Positions 18,588-26,663 of a stretch of DNA of 64,000 bases are shown in pieces. The DNA lies in contig CALDHM010000016.1 in NCBI GenBank assembly GCA_937941455.1, positions 62,001-126,000 of the forward strand. The letters run 5' to 3'. Positions within the stretch are counted from its first letter, which is position 1. Every line of letters begins with the position of its first letter. A model generated the notes under the pieces. That model did no database searches. It saw only the letters and a list, made by a program, of their open reading frames with translations, and was not told the origin of the DNA. The position numbers and the translations under genes are program-made. Source of the DNA: an uncultured Pirellulaceae bacterium (GTDB taxonomy: Bacteria; Planctomycetota; Planctomycetia; Pirellulales; Pirellulaceae).

Positions 18588-18752
18588 ATGGCCAAGTCTA
18601 AGAAAAAACTCGAAGTCGTGCATCTCGTTTGCGAAGAAACGGGGGATTACAACTACACTCTCCGTCGAAAAACTGGCGGCGAAAAGTTGAAGCTGAAAAA
18701 ATACTGCCCACGACTACGAAAACACACCATCCACAACGAGAAGAAAAAGTAG
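18588..18752 (+). CDS. rpmG: 50S ribosomal protein L33
   Basis: A 54-codon gene. The product has the L33 pattern: a basic start (MAKSKKK), '[18 protein letters not shown]', then '[18 protein letters not shown]' and a Lys-rich end. It is part of the large ribosomal subunit near the E site. Only single Cys residues remain (C15 and C40) in place of the two CxxC pairs of the zinc-ribbon form, so this is the zinc-independent type. A sigma-70-like promoter lies just upstream. The usual neighbours (tRNA-Trp, secE, nusG) are absent. Confidence 0.93.
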   Translation: MAKSKKKLEVVHLVCEETGDYNYTLRRKTGGEKLKLKKYCPRLRKHTIHNEKKK

Positions 18753-19281
18753 TTCTCGCGAATCCCCGAAATCCACGGGTCGAATCTTGCGGTTTCGGTC
18801 CGGGGACCGCCCCTTCGGAACTATGGAAACTCCTCAAACCGCCAAAGAGTAAACTCGGGGACTCGGCATTGTCGCTGGCGGACTCCATCGCGATGTTCGC
18901 GTGAGTTAACGAAGCTTTGTTACTCGCCGGAACGTGCTAGCGTCCGGTTTTCTCGTGGCCGGAACGCGCGTGGTCAGCGTTTTCTACCAGCCGGAACACC
19001 CTAGCATCCGGTTTTCGCCAGAACCGCGGTCCAGCGCCCTGTGGATGAGGAGTGCAGCAACAACCTAACCGTTTGAAGCGGAGGCGGAAACCGCCGCGCG
19101 AATTGGTAGCCAGCCGGCATCCTGAAGCGAGTATTTTCTTTCTACCGATAGCGTCCGTACGTTAACGCGCGGTTGCGTCCTCGGCTGCAACCGGTAAACT
19201 TTCCGGAAGGTCGGCACCAGTTCCTTGGTGACGCGATTGACCAACAGCGTCGGCAACACTCGACTGATTCAGGATGCATGG
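18753..19281. other. Gap with reverse-oriented repeat copies
   Basis: 529 bp lies between rpmG and recJ. The left part has no feature that I recognise. The middle holds partial copies of the dispersed palindromic repeat (18911-19050). The right part must contain the recJ promoter. Confidence 0.5.
18911..19050 (-). repeat. Dispersed palindromic repeat, copy C (one and a half copies, reverse orientation)
   Basis: Two units lie side by side. The first, at about 18911-18953, has GCTTTGT, then GCCGGAACGTGCTAGCG and TCCGGTTTTC. The second, at about 18988-19050, has GCCGGAACACCCTAGCATCC and GGTTTTCGCCAGAACCGCGG, then CAGCGCCCTGTGG. Both match the reverse complement of copy A. The second lacks its outer end, which suggests nested or recombined insertions. 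Confidence 0.6.
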
Positions 19282-21069
19282 ATGACGAAACGCTGGGTAA
19301 TTCGACCTCATGATCAACAGGTCGTTGACGATCTCTGCCGCACTCGCGGAATCCATCCCGTGTTGGCCCAAATTCTGGCCAGCCGGAATTGCAGCGGCGA
19401 TAACCTGGATACCTTTTTCAAGAATCGGATGAGCGACCTGCGCTTGCCGACTGAATTACCCGGAGTCGATGCGGCAGTCCCCATCATCTTGGATGCCGTT
19501 CGCGACCGCAAGCGGATCGTAATCTATGGAGACTACGATTGCGATGGCATGACGTCCACGGCCATCATGGTTCAATGCTTGCGGCAGCTGGGAGCTAACG
19601 TCGGGTATTTCGTGCCCAACCGAGTCGATGACGGTTATGGATTGAACTGTCAGCAAATCCGCAGACTGCGGGAAATCGGGACAGATCTTGTCGTGACCGT
19701 CGACTGCGGCATCGCGAGTCTGACCGAAGTCGAATTGGCTAGAGAGTTAGGTCTGCGGATCGTGATCACGGATCACCATCTCCCAGGGGCTTCACTGCCG
19801 CCAGCAAACGCCATCGTACATCCGGCGTTGCCGGGGACCCATTACCCCTTTGCCGGACTTTGCGGCGCAGCGGTCGCATTCAAGTTGGCGTGGGCCGTAT
19901 GTCAAAAACACGCGGGAGCCGTCAAACTGCCGCCGGATCTGCGCGACGTGTTGCTTCGTGCCTGGGGGCTGGCCGCGATCGGCACTATTGCGGATGTTGT
20001 ACCACTGGTCGATGAAAACCGACTCATGGTGATGCACGGCCTCAAATTACTGAAGACTCACGCTTCGGCCGGCCTACGAGCCTTGATGCGATTCGCCAAG
20101 CTCGATCCCGAGAAAGATTTGTCCAGCGAGGATATCGCCTTTTCCCTCGGGCCGCGACTCAACGCGGCGGGACGACTCGAGCAGGCTCAGCTCGGGGTCG
20201 AACTGCTGTTGTGCGACGATCCGGAGCGTAGCCGCGAACTCGCCGAGTATTTGGATAATCTGAACAAGAGCCGCGACAGCTTGGAAAAGGCGATCTTACG
20301 AGACATCAAAAAACAAATGGATCGGGACTTCGATCCCAAACACGATGCAGCCTTAGTATTTGCCGATCCAGTTTGGCACCAGGGAGTTCTCGGCATCGCA
20401 GCGGGAAGGCTGGCGGAGAAATATAACCTACCCACTATTGTACTTCGCAATGATCCGCAAACGGGTCCCCACGCGACGGGTTCGGCCCGGTCCATCCCTG
20501 GCCTCAACCTCTACGAAGTTTTGCAAGATTGTTGCGAGCATCTCGTGAGTTTTGGCGGACATGCGGCCGCCGCAGGCTTAACTCTTCTGCACGATCAGAT
20601 TCCGGCGTTTCGCGAATCGTTCTGCGAAGCGGTGCTGCGACGGCGCAGGCCGGAGGATAATCAGCCCGAGTTGAGGATCGATGCCGAAGTCGCTCTCTGT
20701 CAACTCAACGTGGACGCGGTGAAGTGTATCGAGCAACTCGCGCCGTTTGGGCAGGGCAATCCACGACCGGTACTCTGCGTGAATCGAGTGCAACTGGTCG
20801 ATGAACCGAAGACGCTGGGCAGTGACGGCCAGCATCTCGCGGTGACGATTCGCCAGGCCGATGTCTCCCTGCGCTGCGTGGCGTTTGGGCAAGGGGCCTG
20901 GGCGGAAGATTTGCAACGAGAATCGCACTACGATTTCGCCTTCAAGCCAGTGATCAACGAATTCCGCGGCTGGTCCAGCGTGGAACTGCATCTACTGGAC
21001 TACCGTCTATCGTCTACTGATCGGCGGCTCGTCGAGACGGCCACGGGTTGCCCAACCAATCTGTCCTGA
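19282..21069 (+). CDS. recJ: Single-stranded-DNA-specific exonuclease RecJ
   Basis: A 595-residue protein with DHH-family phosphoesterase motifs. The metal-binding 'YGDYDCDGMTS' is near residue 84, 'VTVDCGI' follows, and DHH is in 'ITDHHLPG' near 163. The C-terminal DHHA1 signature region is 'SFGGHAAAAGL', preceded by 'GSARSIPGLNLYE'. RecJ degrades single-stranded DNA 5' to 3' in recombination and mismatch or base-excision repair. The start is ATG 19282, which gives the usual length; the open frame reaches 19225. The next gene, a uracil-DNA glycosylase, starts 15 bp after the stop, so the two repair genes are probably co-transcribed. Confidence 0.95.
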   Translation: MTKRWVIRPHDQQVVDDLCRTRGIHPVLAQILASRNCSGDNLDTFFKNRMSDLRLPTELPGVDAAVPIILDAVRDRKRIVIYGDYDCDGMTSTAIMVQCLRQLGANVGYFVPNRVDDGYGLNCQQIRRLREIGTDLVVTVDCGIASLTEVELARELGLRIVITDHHLPGASLPPANAIVHPALPGTHYPFAGLCGAAVAFKLAWAVCQKHAGAVKLPPDLRDVLLRAWGLAAIGTIADVVPLVDENRLMVMHGLKLLKTHASAGLRALMRFAKLDPEKDLSSEDIAFSLGPRLNAAGRLEQAQLGVELLLCDDPERSRELAEYLDNLNKSRDSLEKAILRDIKKQMDRDFDPKHDAALVFADPVWHQGVLGIAAGRLAEKYNLPTIVLRNDPQTGPHATGSARSIPGLNLYEVLQDCCEHLVSFGGHAAAAGLTLLHDQIPAFRESFCEAVLRRRRPEDNQPELRIDAEVALCQLNVDAVKCIEQLAPFGQGNPRPVLCVNRVQLVDEPKTLGSDGQHLAVTIRQADVSLRCVAFGQGAWAEDLQRESHYDFAFKPVINEFRGWSSVELHLLDYRLSSTDRRLVETATGCPTNLS

Positions 21070-21083
21070 TTTCGGTCGAGCCC

Positions 21084-21812
21084 ATGCCCCTGCCGTTTGC
21101 CGAAAGTTTTCCGTATGCTTCGACTTGGGGACGGGAGCTACGCGATGTTCTCGATACCCCGATGATGCGTACGCTGGAGGAACGACTTCGGCAAGCTCGG
21201 CAGCGCGCTGTCATTTTCCCAGCCGAGCAGGATGTCTTTCAAGCGTTTTGGTTGACTCCGCTGGAACAGGTGCGTGTGGTCATCGTTGGCCAGGACCCTT
21301 ACCATGGTCAAGGCCAAGCCCATGGTCTGAGCTTCTCGGTAAGGCCACCCACGAAGCCTCCCCCATCACTGCGCAATATTCTCAAGGAACTGGCGGCCGA
21401 TTTAGGGGCTCCTCCGCGAGTGGACGGCGATTTAACCTCGTGGGCTCGCCAAGGGGTGTTATTGCTGAATACGATCCTCACTGTTGAACAGGCTCAACCT
21501 TTATCCCACGCCTCGTACGGTTGGCAAGCGTTCACGACGGCGGTCATTCGGCGACTTGCCGCACGGCCTCAGCCGATTGTGTTTGTGCTGTGGGGACGCG
21601 ATGCTTGGCAGGTCGAAACATTGCTTGACGGCACAGCCCATGTGGTCCTTAAGGCTCCTCATCCTTCGCCGCTGTCGGCCCATCGGGGCTTCTTTGGCAG
21701 TCACCCTTTTTCGCAAATCAATCGGTACTTGTCCGAGTTCGGCGTTTCCCCAATCGACTGGCTAATTGTCGAGCGGGACGCGATCGCGAGCCATCCGCCG
21801 CGCTGCCGTTGA
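21084..21812 (+). CDS. ung: Uracil-DNA glycosylase, family 1
   Basis: A 242-residue enzyme that removes uracil from DNA. The water-activating motif is GQDPYHGQGQAHGLSFSV, with catalytic Asp at about residue 71, and the minor-groove loop is 'HPSPLSAHRGFFG' near the C-terminus. Both are hallmark family-1 motifs. A TTG-started frame would overlap the recJ stop; ATG 21084 gives the standard N-terminus 'MPLPFAESFP'. It lies between recJ and a CPBP protease gene. Its TGA overlaps the next ATG by one base (TGATG), a typical coupled junction. Confidence 0.95.
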   Translation: MPLPFAESFPYASTWGRELRDVLDTPMMRTLEERLRQARQRAVIFPAEQDVFQAFWLTPLEQVRVVIVGQDPYHGQGQAHGLSFSVRPPTKPPPSLRNILKELAADLGAPPRVDGDLTSWARQGVLLLNTILTVEQAQPLSHASYGWQAFTTAVIRRLAARPQPIVFVLWGRDAWQVETLLDGTAHVVLKAPHPSPLSAHRGFFGSHPFSQINRYLSEFGVSPIDWLIVERDAIASHPPRCR

Positions 21813-22582
21813 TGGAACTGCTTATGAACCGCGACGCCACCAACTCAATCCTGCTCAGCCGATTGAATCGGCACTATGCCGCGCAGACTCGCCGTCCTGC
21901 GATGGCGATATTTTGGATGCTGCCGCTGTTGCTCGTTTATGAAATTTGGGCCTTCACTTCGGGGCGCCCGATGAACCGCAGCGGTATCGAGTGGCTGATG
22001 TTTTCTTGGGCCGGCTTCGTGCCTGCACTCGTCATGCCGGCTGCTTGCCTGGCCTTGGTCGCTTGGTGGCATCGTCGTGTCGGCGATCACTGGGACATTG
22101 ATGCCCGGCATTTGGGATTGGCAGCCGTGGAATCGCTGCTCCTGGGGGCCATGATTTATTTTGCGACATGCGCCATCCAACTGGGATTCACCAATTCAAT
22201 CGAGGGCCGTCAGGTGGCGGATGAGCAGCGTTGGTTGAACGATTTGGACGCGGTCGCGCGGTTCTGCGGAACCAGTGTTTTTGAAGAAATCGTCTTTCGG
22301 TTCTTGCTGATGATGGGCCTGATTCACTGGTTCGCTCGTTTTGTGCAATCATCAGCAGTGAGGGTAACTCTGGCTGTGATCCTGTCGAGCCTGCTGTTTT
22401 CTGCATTTCATTATTCGGTGCTAAATCCTGCGGGAGACCCCTTCGAGTGGCTCGGTTTCGTCTGCCGATTCTTGGTGGGAATCGCCTTCACGCTGGTCTA
22501 TCTGCGCCGCGGGCTCTCGATCGCCGTGCTAGCTCATCTGTTCTACAACCTGATGTTTTTGATCGTTTGGCGCAACTGGTGA
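21812..22582 (+). CDS. CPBP-family intramembrane metalloprotease (CAAX-type)
   Basis: An integral membrane protein of 256 residues with about seven hydrophobic segments. The family's putative metal and active-site motifs are present in order: EExxxR in 'VFEEIVFRFLL' near residue 157, FxxxH in 'LLFSAFHYS', and HxxxN in 'VLAHLFYNLMF'. Members cleave or process membrane-associated peptides, but the substrate here is unknown. The start ATG shares a base with the ung stop codon, so translation is probably coupled. ATG 21824 is a possible alternative. Confidence 0.88.
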   Translation: MELLMNRDATNSILLSRLNRHYAAQTRRPAMAIFWMLPLLLVYEIWAFTSGRPMNRSGIEWLMFSWAGFVPALVMPAACLALVAWWHRRVGDHWDIDARHLGLAAVESLLLGAMIYFATCAIQLGFTNSIEGRQVADEQRWLNDLDAVARFCGTSVFEEIVFRFLLMMGLIHWFARFVQSSAVRVTLAVILSSLLFSAFHYSVLNPAGDPFEWLGFVCRFLVGIAFTLVYLRRGLSIAVLAHLFYNLMFLIVWRNW

Positions 22583-22879
22583 ATCGATGCGGCAAGATCG
22601 CGGAGGTTGCACGAAGAAGTTTGTCAAGCGGCGAAAATCTCGCTTCACGAATTGTTAACGACTACGTTGCGTTACACTCGGCGCGAGACCACAGGGACTG
22701 GCCCCCATCGGCAAATCGTGTAGATTTCTGGAGACAATTTGAAGAAAAAATGTTTCTATTCCCCTGCCTGGATCGACGATCTATAATGCAGGAGATCACC
22801 AAGTATCGGAAACCCTTTGCGGTCTCAGTCGACGGTGTCCCATGGATTCGTTGTCCTTACTTTTTCGTGTTGAATTGCC
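22583..22879. promoter_or_regulatory. Leader region of the DUF2617-like gene
   Basis: About 300 bp without a gene. A perfect TATAAT at 22782-22787 is a plausible -10 box, but the -35 position (TTCCCC) is poor. No strong hairpin was noticed. Confidence 0.4.
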
Positions 22880-23425
22880 GTGTTGTTCGTTCGTCCGAAA
22901 ATCTCTGAAATGGGGATCCACCTGCTGGGCAGGTCGGTGCATCCGGAATTGTACGAAACGTGCAGTACACGCGTTGTCGAGCGGGAGCACTATCGATTAA
23001 CGGTCCGGATTATGACAACCGGGCATCTGATCAGTTTTCAAACTCAAAAGCACTTTGTGACCGAGGTCTGCTGCGGCAATCATCAGTTGCTTCCCTCCCG
23101 CGGCGTCCTGTTTTCGCAGCGGCTCGATTCATCGCATTTTGAACGAATCGCTGGTCAGGACGGTCCCATCTGGGAGTCCCATTTTGAGATGGAAAGCGTG
23201 AACCCGCGGTTGTTTTTGATCGTGCAGCAGCATGCAGCCCAAGCGCGGGAATTCGAGGGCTTGCTGAATCGATTCGCTTCGAACGGACGTGGCCCGCTGG
23301 GAGCGATCAGCTATGTGAATGTGCAGGCCTTCCGCCGACACGTGAACATCATGTCCTTCCATACCTTCCCCGACACGTGTTCGATCGTGCGGGCCGAGAG
23401 CCGATTTTCATTACGGGACCAGTGA
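22880..23425 (+). CDS. DUF2617-like conserved protein
   Basis: A soluble protein of 181 residues that matches my memory of the DUF2617 family, which is common in planctomycetes and actinobacteria. It opens with 'LFVRPKISEMGIHLLGRSVHPELYE', then a basic strand 'YRLTVRIMTTGHLISF' and 'VTEVCCGNHQLLP'. No function is known for the family. The GTG at 22880 places the conserved 'VRPK..' pattern at the N-terminus and is preferred to the internal ATG at 22910. It stands alone; the region downstream is non-coding and hairpin-rich. Confidence 0.72.
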   Translation: MLFVRPKISEMGIHLLGRSVHPELYETCSTRVVEREHYRLTVRIMTTGHLISFQTQKHFVTEVCCGNHQLLPSRGVLFSQRLDSSHFERIAGQDGPIWESHFEMESVNPRLFLIVQQHAAQAREFEGLLNRFASNGRGPLGAISYVNVQAFRRHVNIMSFHTFPDTCSIVRAESRFSLRDQ

Positions 23426-24117
23426 GCGGTTGCTCGGAAACGCTCCGAGTAACGTAATTCTGTATGTTTCTTGGGCGATAATTACGGGTTCGGCGAGGCT
23501 CTCGTTCCAGCCGTCCTCGTGGTCAGCCGATAGTTGTTGCGATTATCTTGAACAGGGTCGGTTGCCAAGGCATTGTGGTGCGGCCGAGCCATTCTGGAGT
23601 GGTCGCCCCAACGGGGCGGAAACAGTTCAGACCAGGGCGAAGCGGAACGCCGCCCTGGGAAAGGAGCGTACATCCCCCCCCACGGCCCTGAAAGGGCGTC
23701 ACAATCGCCGCTCCTGTTTGTGCCGCCCTTTCAGGGCTGGTTCGTCATGAGAGATGAATACCCAGGGCTGCGGCGAGGCTCGTAAAGCTCGCCTCGTCTG
23801 GCCCTAGGCTAGACCTCTGTTGCAGCCCCTTCGGGACGCATCGATGGCAGCCGTCCTGGCGGAGCAACATGAATAAAAAAAACGGGCGAGCCACGCGAAG
23901 GGCCGTCGGCGCAAAATGATATTCTAACGAATTCGACTACCGGCGCCGGGCCGCGAGAGATTTCGCAGCCGGCGACTGGTGGTCACAAGACCACTTCTCC
24001 GCAAACGGCCCAAGGGATGCACCGCAGCGGGCGATGGTAGGGTTGTTGGCAGTGGATCATCGACGTCGCCCGCTCGGTGATCCTGGGGGTTCGCCCCAGG
24101 GTTATTGCAGCGAGCCG
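23426..24117. other. Intergenic stretch rich in hairpins
   Basis: Nearly 700 bp contains no convincing gene. The centre is an array of GC-rich hairpins (next entry). The right part, up to the stop of the membrane-protein gene, has another short GC-rich inverted motif (GGGTTCGCCCCAGGG near 24089) but no clear terminator with a T-tail. Confidence 0.5.
23604..23840. repeat. Array of at least five short GC-rich hairpins
   Basis: Perfect short inverted repeats follow one another. They are CGCCCC/GGGGCG (23604-23618), CCAGGGCG/CGCCCTGG (23632-23658), GCCCT/AGGGC with a GAA loop (23685-23697), GCCCT/AGGGC with a TTC loop (23725-23737), and GGCGAG/CTCGCC (23772-23793). A weaker CCC/GGG hairpin follows. 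The third and fourth hairpins are complementary to each other. The look is of an intergenic palindromic element and not of a protein gene. Confidence 0.6.
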
Positions 24118-24618
24118 TCAAGAAACATCGGTGGCAGGCTCAATGGCTCGAGAGCCGATCACGAATGAAGTCGGCACCAGCAGCGAAAGCAGCAAATTCA
24201 GCCAGCGCATCGGCGCGTCCGGCCCCAAGAATTGCTGGAAGTACATCAGAAATAGCAACAAGGTGACGAGCCACAGCATGGACCTCGCACGTTGATGAAG
24301 CAACTTCCGAGCGACGATTCCCAGACCATAGGCGAGAACGACGAGGCAGGCCGTAACCAACCACCAGAACGCTGGCGAAATATTCGGCAGCGACTCTTTG
24401 AGATTTGTCCCCAAAAAAGCGTTGAGAACATCGGGAAACGCCAGCCAAGCTACGCCAGCGATGACCAAATACTGCCCAACCAGCATAGTGATCATGCAAA
24501 ACACCACCACGGTGAACACTTTGACCAACAACGCTGGCGACGCGGAGAGTACCAAATCACGATCTGCGTCGGATGAAACGTCCTCGGCCGCGGCGTCCAA
24601 ATCCCGATTTTTCGTCAT
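24118..24618 (-). CDS. Small integral membrane protein, unknown
   Basis: 166 residues: an acidic soluble N-terminus of about 28 residues and then four hydrophobic segments. These are roughly 'VFTVVVFCMITMLVGQYLV', 'FWWLVTACLVVLAYGLGIV', 'MLWLVTLLLFLMYFQQF' and 'LLLSLLVPTSFVIGS'. No family was recognised. The membrane pattern makes this strand far more credible than the opposite long frame. A repeat copy (24644-24750) lies just upstream of its ATG, within the likely promoter. Confidence 0.72.
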   Translation of the reverse strand: MTKNRDLDAAAEDVSSDADRDLVLSASPALLVKVFTVVVFCMITMLVGQYLVIAGVAWLAFPDVLNAFLGTNLKESLPNISPAFWWLVTACLVVLAYGLGIVARKLLHQRARSMLWLVTLLLFLMYFQQFLGPDAPMRWLNLLLSLLVPTSFVIGSRAIEPATDVS

Positions 24619-24643
24619 GCAGATTTACACTGTTGAATCGCAA

Positions 24644-24750
24644 CGAAATTTTGTCACAAAACTATTCGCCGAAAAGACATTCAGCTTCGCGCTTGCGCGA
24701 GCACCGCGTGTTTGCTCCCTGCGGCTGACGGATTTTGGCACAACGCCTAA
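24644..24750 (-). repeat. Dispersed palindromic repeat, copy D
   Basis: Reverse orientation relative to copy A. The end CTCCCTGCGGCTGACGGATT followed by TTGGCACAACGCCTAA matches the reverse complement of copy A very closely. The opposite end TTTTGTCACAAAACTATTCG is the diverged partner. It is about 107 bp long and begins 26 bp upstream of the membrane-protein start. Confidence 0.65.
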
Positions 24751-24958
24751 TTCCGCCGCACGACCGGAGGTCCCAGTGCGCACGAGGCGCCATCCCGTGA
24801 TGATCACGGCAAATGCAGATCGGGCGTTAATTGTTGGTGCGGCAACTCTCAGATATCGGCGTGCTACTGCCTGGGCGACACCTTGGAGACTGAATAGATT
24901 ATCGAGCAAGGAGCCCTGCGACGCCAGAGGTTTTACCGTGGGGAACCGGCTCGAAGCT

Positions 24959-25031
24959 TGCTTTGTCCCGAGCGCTATGAGCCGCAGGGCCCTGATCTGC
25001 GGATCAGACCGCCGACGCTTCGTGGACTAGA
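24959..25031 (+). repeat. Dispersed palindromic repeat, copy E (partial)
   Basis: The left half only: GCTTTGTCCCGAGCGCTATG, then AGCCGCAGGGCCCTGATCTG, decaying into a GACTAG end. Orientation as copy A. Confidence 0.5.
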
Positions 25032-25138
25032 TTAGGCAGCCCATCCCGACGTAAAATGCAGTGATCAAGGAGCATCTTCCGCTGGCCACGATGCCGATCG
25101 CAACCTTCAACTTTTTCAACCTTCGCAAGGTTTTCTCC

Positions 25139-25693
25139 ATGAGCACTCCGATAACTCCTCCGTTTAATCTAATGCTGTGGATCGAAGAACATCGCCATGA
25201 ATTCAAGCCCCCGGTAATGAATCGGCAGTTTTACAAGGAAGCCAATGATGTGATCGTCTTCGTTTCCGTGGGCCCGAACACACGCAACGATTACCATGTC
25301 AACCCGACGGAGGAGTTGTTCTATCAGTTGGAGGGTGACATTGCGGTTCGCGTTCGTCCGCTGGATGGTTCGCCACCGCATGACGTCGTGATCCGCGAGG
25401 GAGAGATGTGGCTCTGTCCGCGGATGGTGCCCCATCGTCCGCAGCGTCCAGCAGGGACTATCGGCTTGGTCGTCGAATTCCCGCGGCCGGCGGGAACCAA
25501 AGATCAACTGCGGTGGTATTGCCCCGACGACATTCATCTGGTCTACCAAGCGGAATTCCGCCTGTCGCACATCGACCAAGACTTGCATCGGATCATGGAC
25601 GACTTTTGGAATGGCCCCGTCGAACGAAGGACCTGCAAAGAGACGGGCAAGGTGATTGAACGGGCGACAACGTTCGAACTAGCCAACCGTTAA
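25139..25693 (+). CDS. 3-hydroxyanthranilate 3,4-dioxygenase
   Basis: A 184-residue cupin that opens the ring of 3-hydroxyanthranilate on the way to quinolinate and NAD. The iron ligands are in place: H53 and E59 in 'YHVNPTEELFYQ', and H99 in 'MVPHRPQRP'. Substrate arginines appear at R49 and near R103. Bacterial family members usually have a second, rubredoxin-like iron site of two Cys pairs near the C-terminus. Here each pair keeps one Cys only (C128 in 'YCPDD' and C166 in 'TCKETG'), so that site is probably lost. ATG 25139 has an AAGG upstream; the frame opens at 25061. No other kynurenine-pathway gene is nearby. Confidence 0.9.
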   Translation: MSTPITPPFNLMLWIEEHRHEFKPPVMNRQFYKEANDVIVFVSVGPNTRNDYHVNPTEELFYQLEGDIAVRVRPLDGSPPHDVVIREGEMWLCPRMVPHRPQRPAGTIGLVVEFPRPAGTKDQLRWYCPDDIHLVYQAEFRLSHIDQDLHRIMDDFWNGPVERRTCKETGKVIERATTFELANR

Positions 25694-25733
25694 GCCCGCA
25701 GCAGGGCAGGGGAGGGGGAACAGAAGCTTGCCG

Positions 25734-26234
25734 TTACCGTCTGGACTTCATCGCCCGCTGGATTGAGCGTTGCGCTTCGGCCGATTTGATCGATTGTCGT
25801 TTGTCGTGAGTTTTCTTCCCCCGACCGACGCCGACGATCAGTTTTACGATCCCGCGTTCGTTGAAGAAGATCTGCAGAGGAACCAGCGTAAAGCCTTTTT
25901 CTTGAGCGCGCGCCGTCAGCTTGCCAAGTTGACGTTTATGCACGAGCAATTTGCGGAGGCGACGGCGATCGTGATTCCAGATCGTGGCTTGTTGGTACTC
26001 GGCGATGTCAGCACCGACAAGCCAAAGTTCATTCTGACGCACTTTGACGTAGGCCTCGTCCATTGAAATTTTGTTTTCGCGCAGACTTTTCACCTCGCTG
26101 CCGACCAGCACGATCCCGCACTCGATTTGCTCATGAATTTCGTACTTGAATCGGGCCTTGCGGTTTTCGGCAATCGTCCGTTTTTGTCCTGCGGGCTCCG
26201 ATTTTGGCGGAGATGATTTCTTTTTTGCGGCCAT
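25734..26234 (-). CDS. smpB: SsrA-binding protein SmpB
   Basis: 166 residues. It binds tmRNA and helps rescue stalled ribosomes. The family core is clear: 'NRKARFKYEIHEQIECGIVL', 'GSEVKSLRENKISMDEAYV', 'HKRQLGKLTARAQEKGFTLV' and 'GRGKKTHDKRQSIKSAEAQR', followed by a basic tail that would enter the ribosome. A Lys/Pro/Ser-rich extension of about 20 residues precedes the core. It is convergent with the dioxygenase, with 40 bp between stops. No tmRNA gene was found in the window. Confidence 0.95.
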   Translation of the reverse strand: MAAKKKSSPPKSEPAGQKRTIAENRKARFKYEIHEQIECGIVLVGSEVKSLRENKISMDEAYVKVRQNELWLVGADIAEYQQATIWNHDRRRLRKLLVHKRQLGKLTARAQEKGFTLVPLQIFFNERGIVKLIVGVGRGKKTHDKRQSIKSAEAQRSIQRAMKSRR

Positions 26235-26663
26235 GATGAAGTTGTTTGAACCGATGCGTCTTTGGAGCGACCTCCGGGTCCACGCGGCAGCAGGCGACCA
26301 GTCTTGTCCATCGGCGAGCTGATATTGCTGTACGCAGCCACCCTTCGATGACGTGAAAGTACGGTTTCGCCGTCAGTTACCTGAGCGTCGTACCCAGCTC
26401 CCAACCGCGGGGCACATGCCTGCGATTCGTTTGAAAGTCGGACGCCGTCGCGTTCCGGCTGGTCGTCTCGGGATAATGTCTAGTTCGACTTTGTCCCTAA
26501 AATGTCGCAAAGTCAAGGGACATTTGGCAAAACGCCGAGTGTTTCTCATAATGGTCATGGGGAACTTGGTGCTGCAGATCGCTTTTCGCGTTTGCGTCAG
26601 TCCATCTGCGTGCCGGTCTCCCGAAACATCTGCACAAAAATTTCGTGGCATCACCGAGACGTC
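26235..26663. other. Divergent gap between smpB and lipA with repeat copy F
   Basis: About 430 bp. The lipA frame is open through its right part, but the sequence before ATG 26664 does not look like protein. A degenerate repeat copy lies at 26388-26483. No tmRNA-like sequence or clear promoter was recognised. Confidence 0.45.
26388..26483 (+). repeat. Dispersed palindromic repeat, copy F (degenerate)
   Basis: The interior AACCGCGGGGCACATGCCTG runs into CGATTCG, and GTCGGACGCCGTCGCGTTCC is followed by GGCT and a final CTAG. This lines up with copy A over about 95 bp. The left inverted end is not preserved. Confidence 0.5.

Larger units (their letters stand above)
24619..25138. other. Divergent gap carrying two repeat copies
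   Basis: About 520 bp lies between the divergent starts of the membrane protein and the dioxygenase. It holds repeat copies D and E, described separately. No gene was seen. Promoters for both flanking genes should be here but could not be placed with confidence. Confidence 0.5.

Noticed and set aside
23573-23785. Short frames in the hairpin array that could be read as a small protein
   Set aside because: The apparent codons come from GC-rich inverted repeats; no frame has a start signal or plausible composition.
24398-25030. 210-codon plus-strand frame in the membrane protein and repeat copies D and E
   Set aside because: It runs through dispersed repeat copies and opposite a protein with four clear membrane helices.
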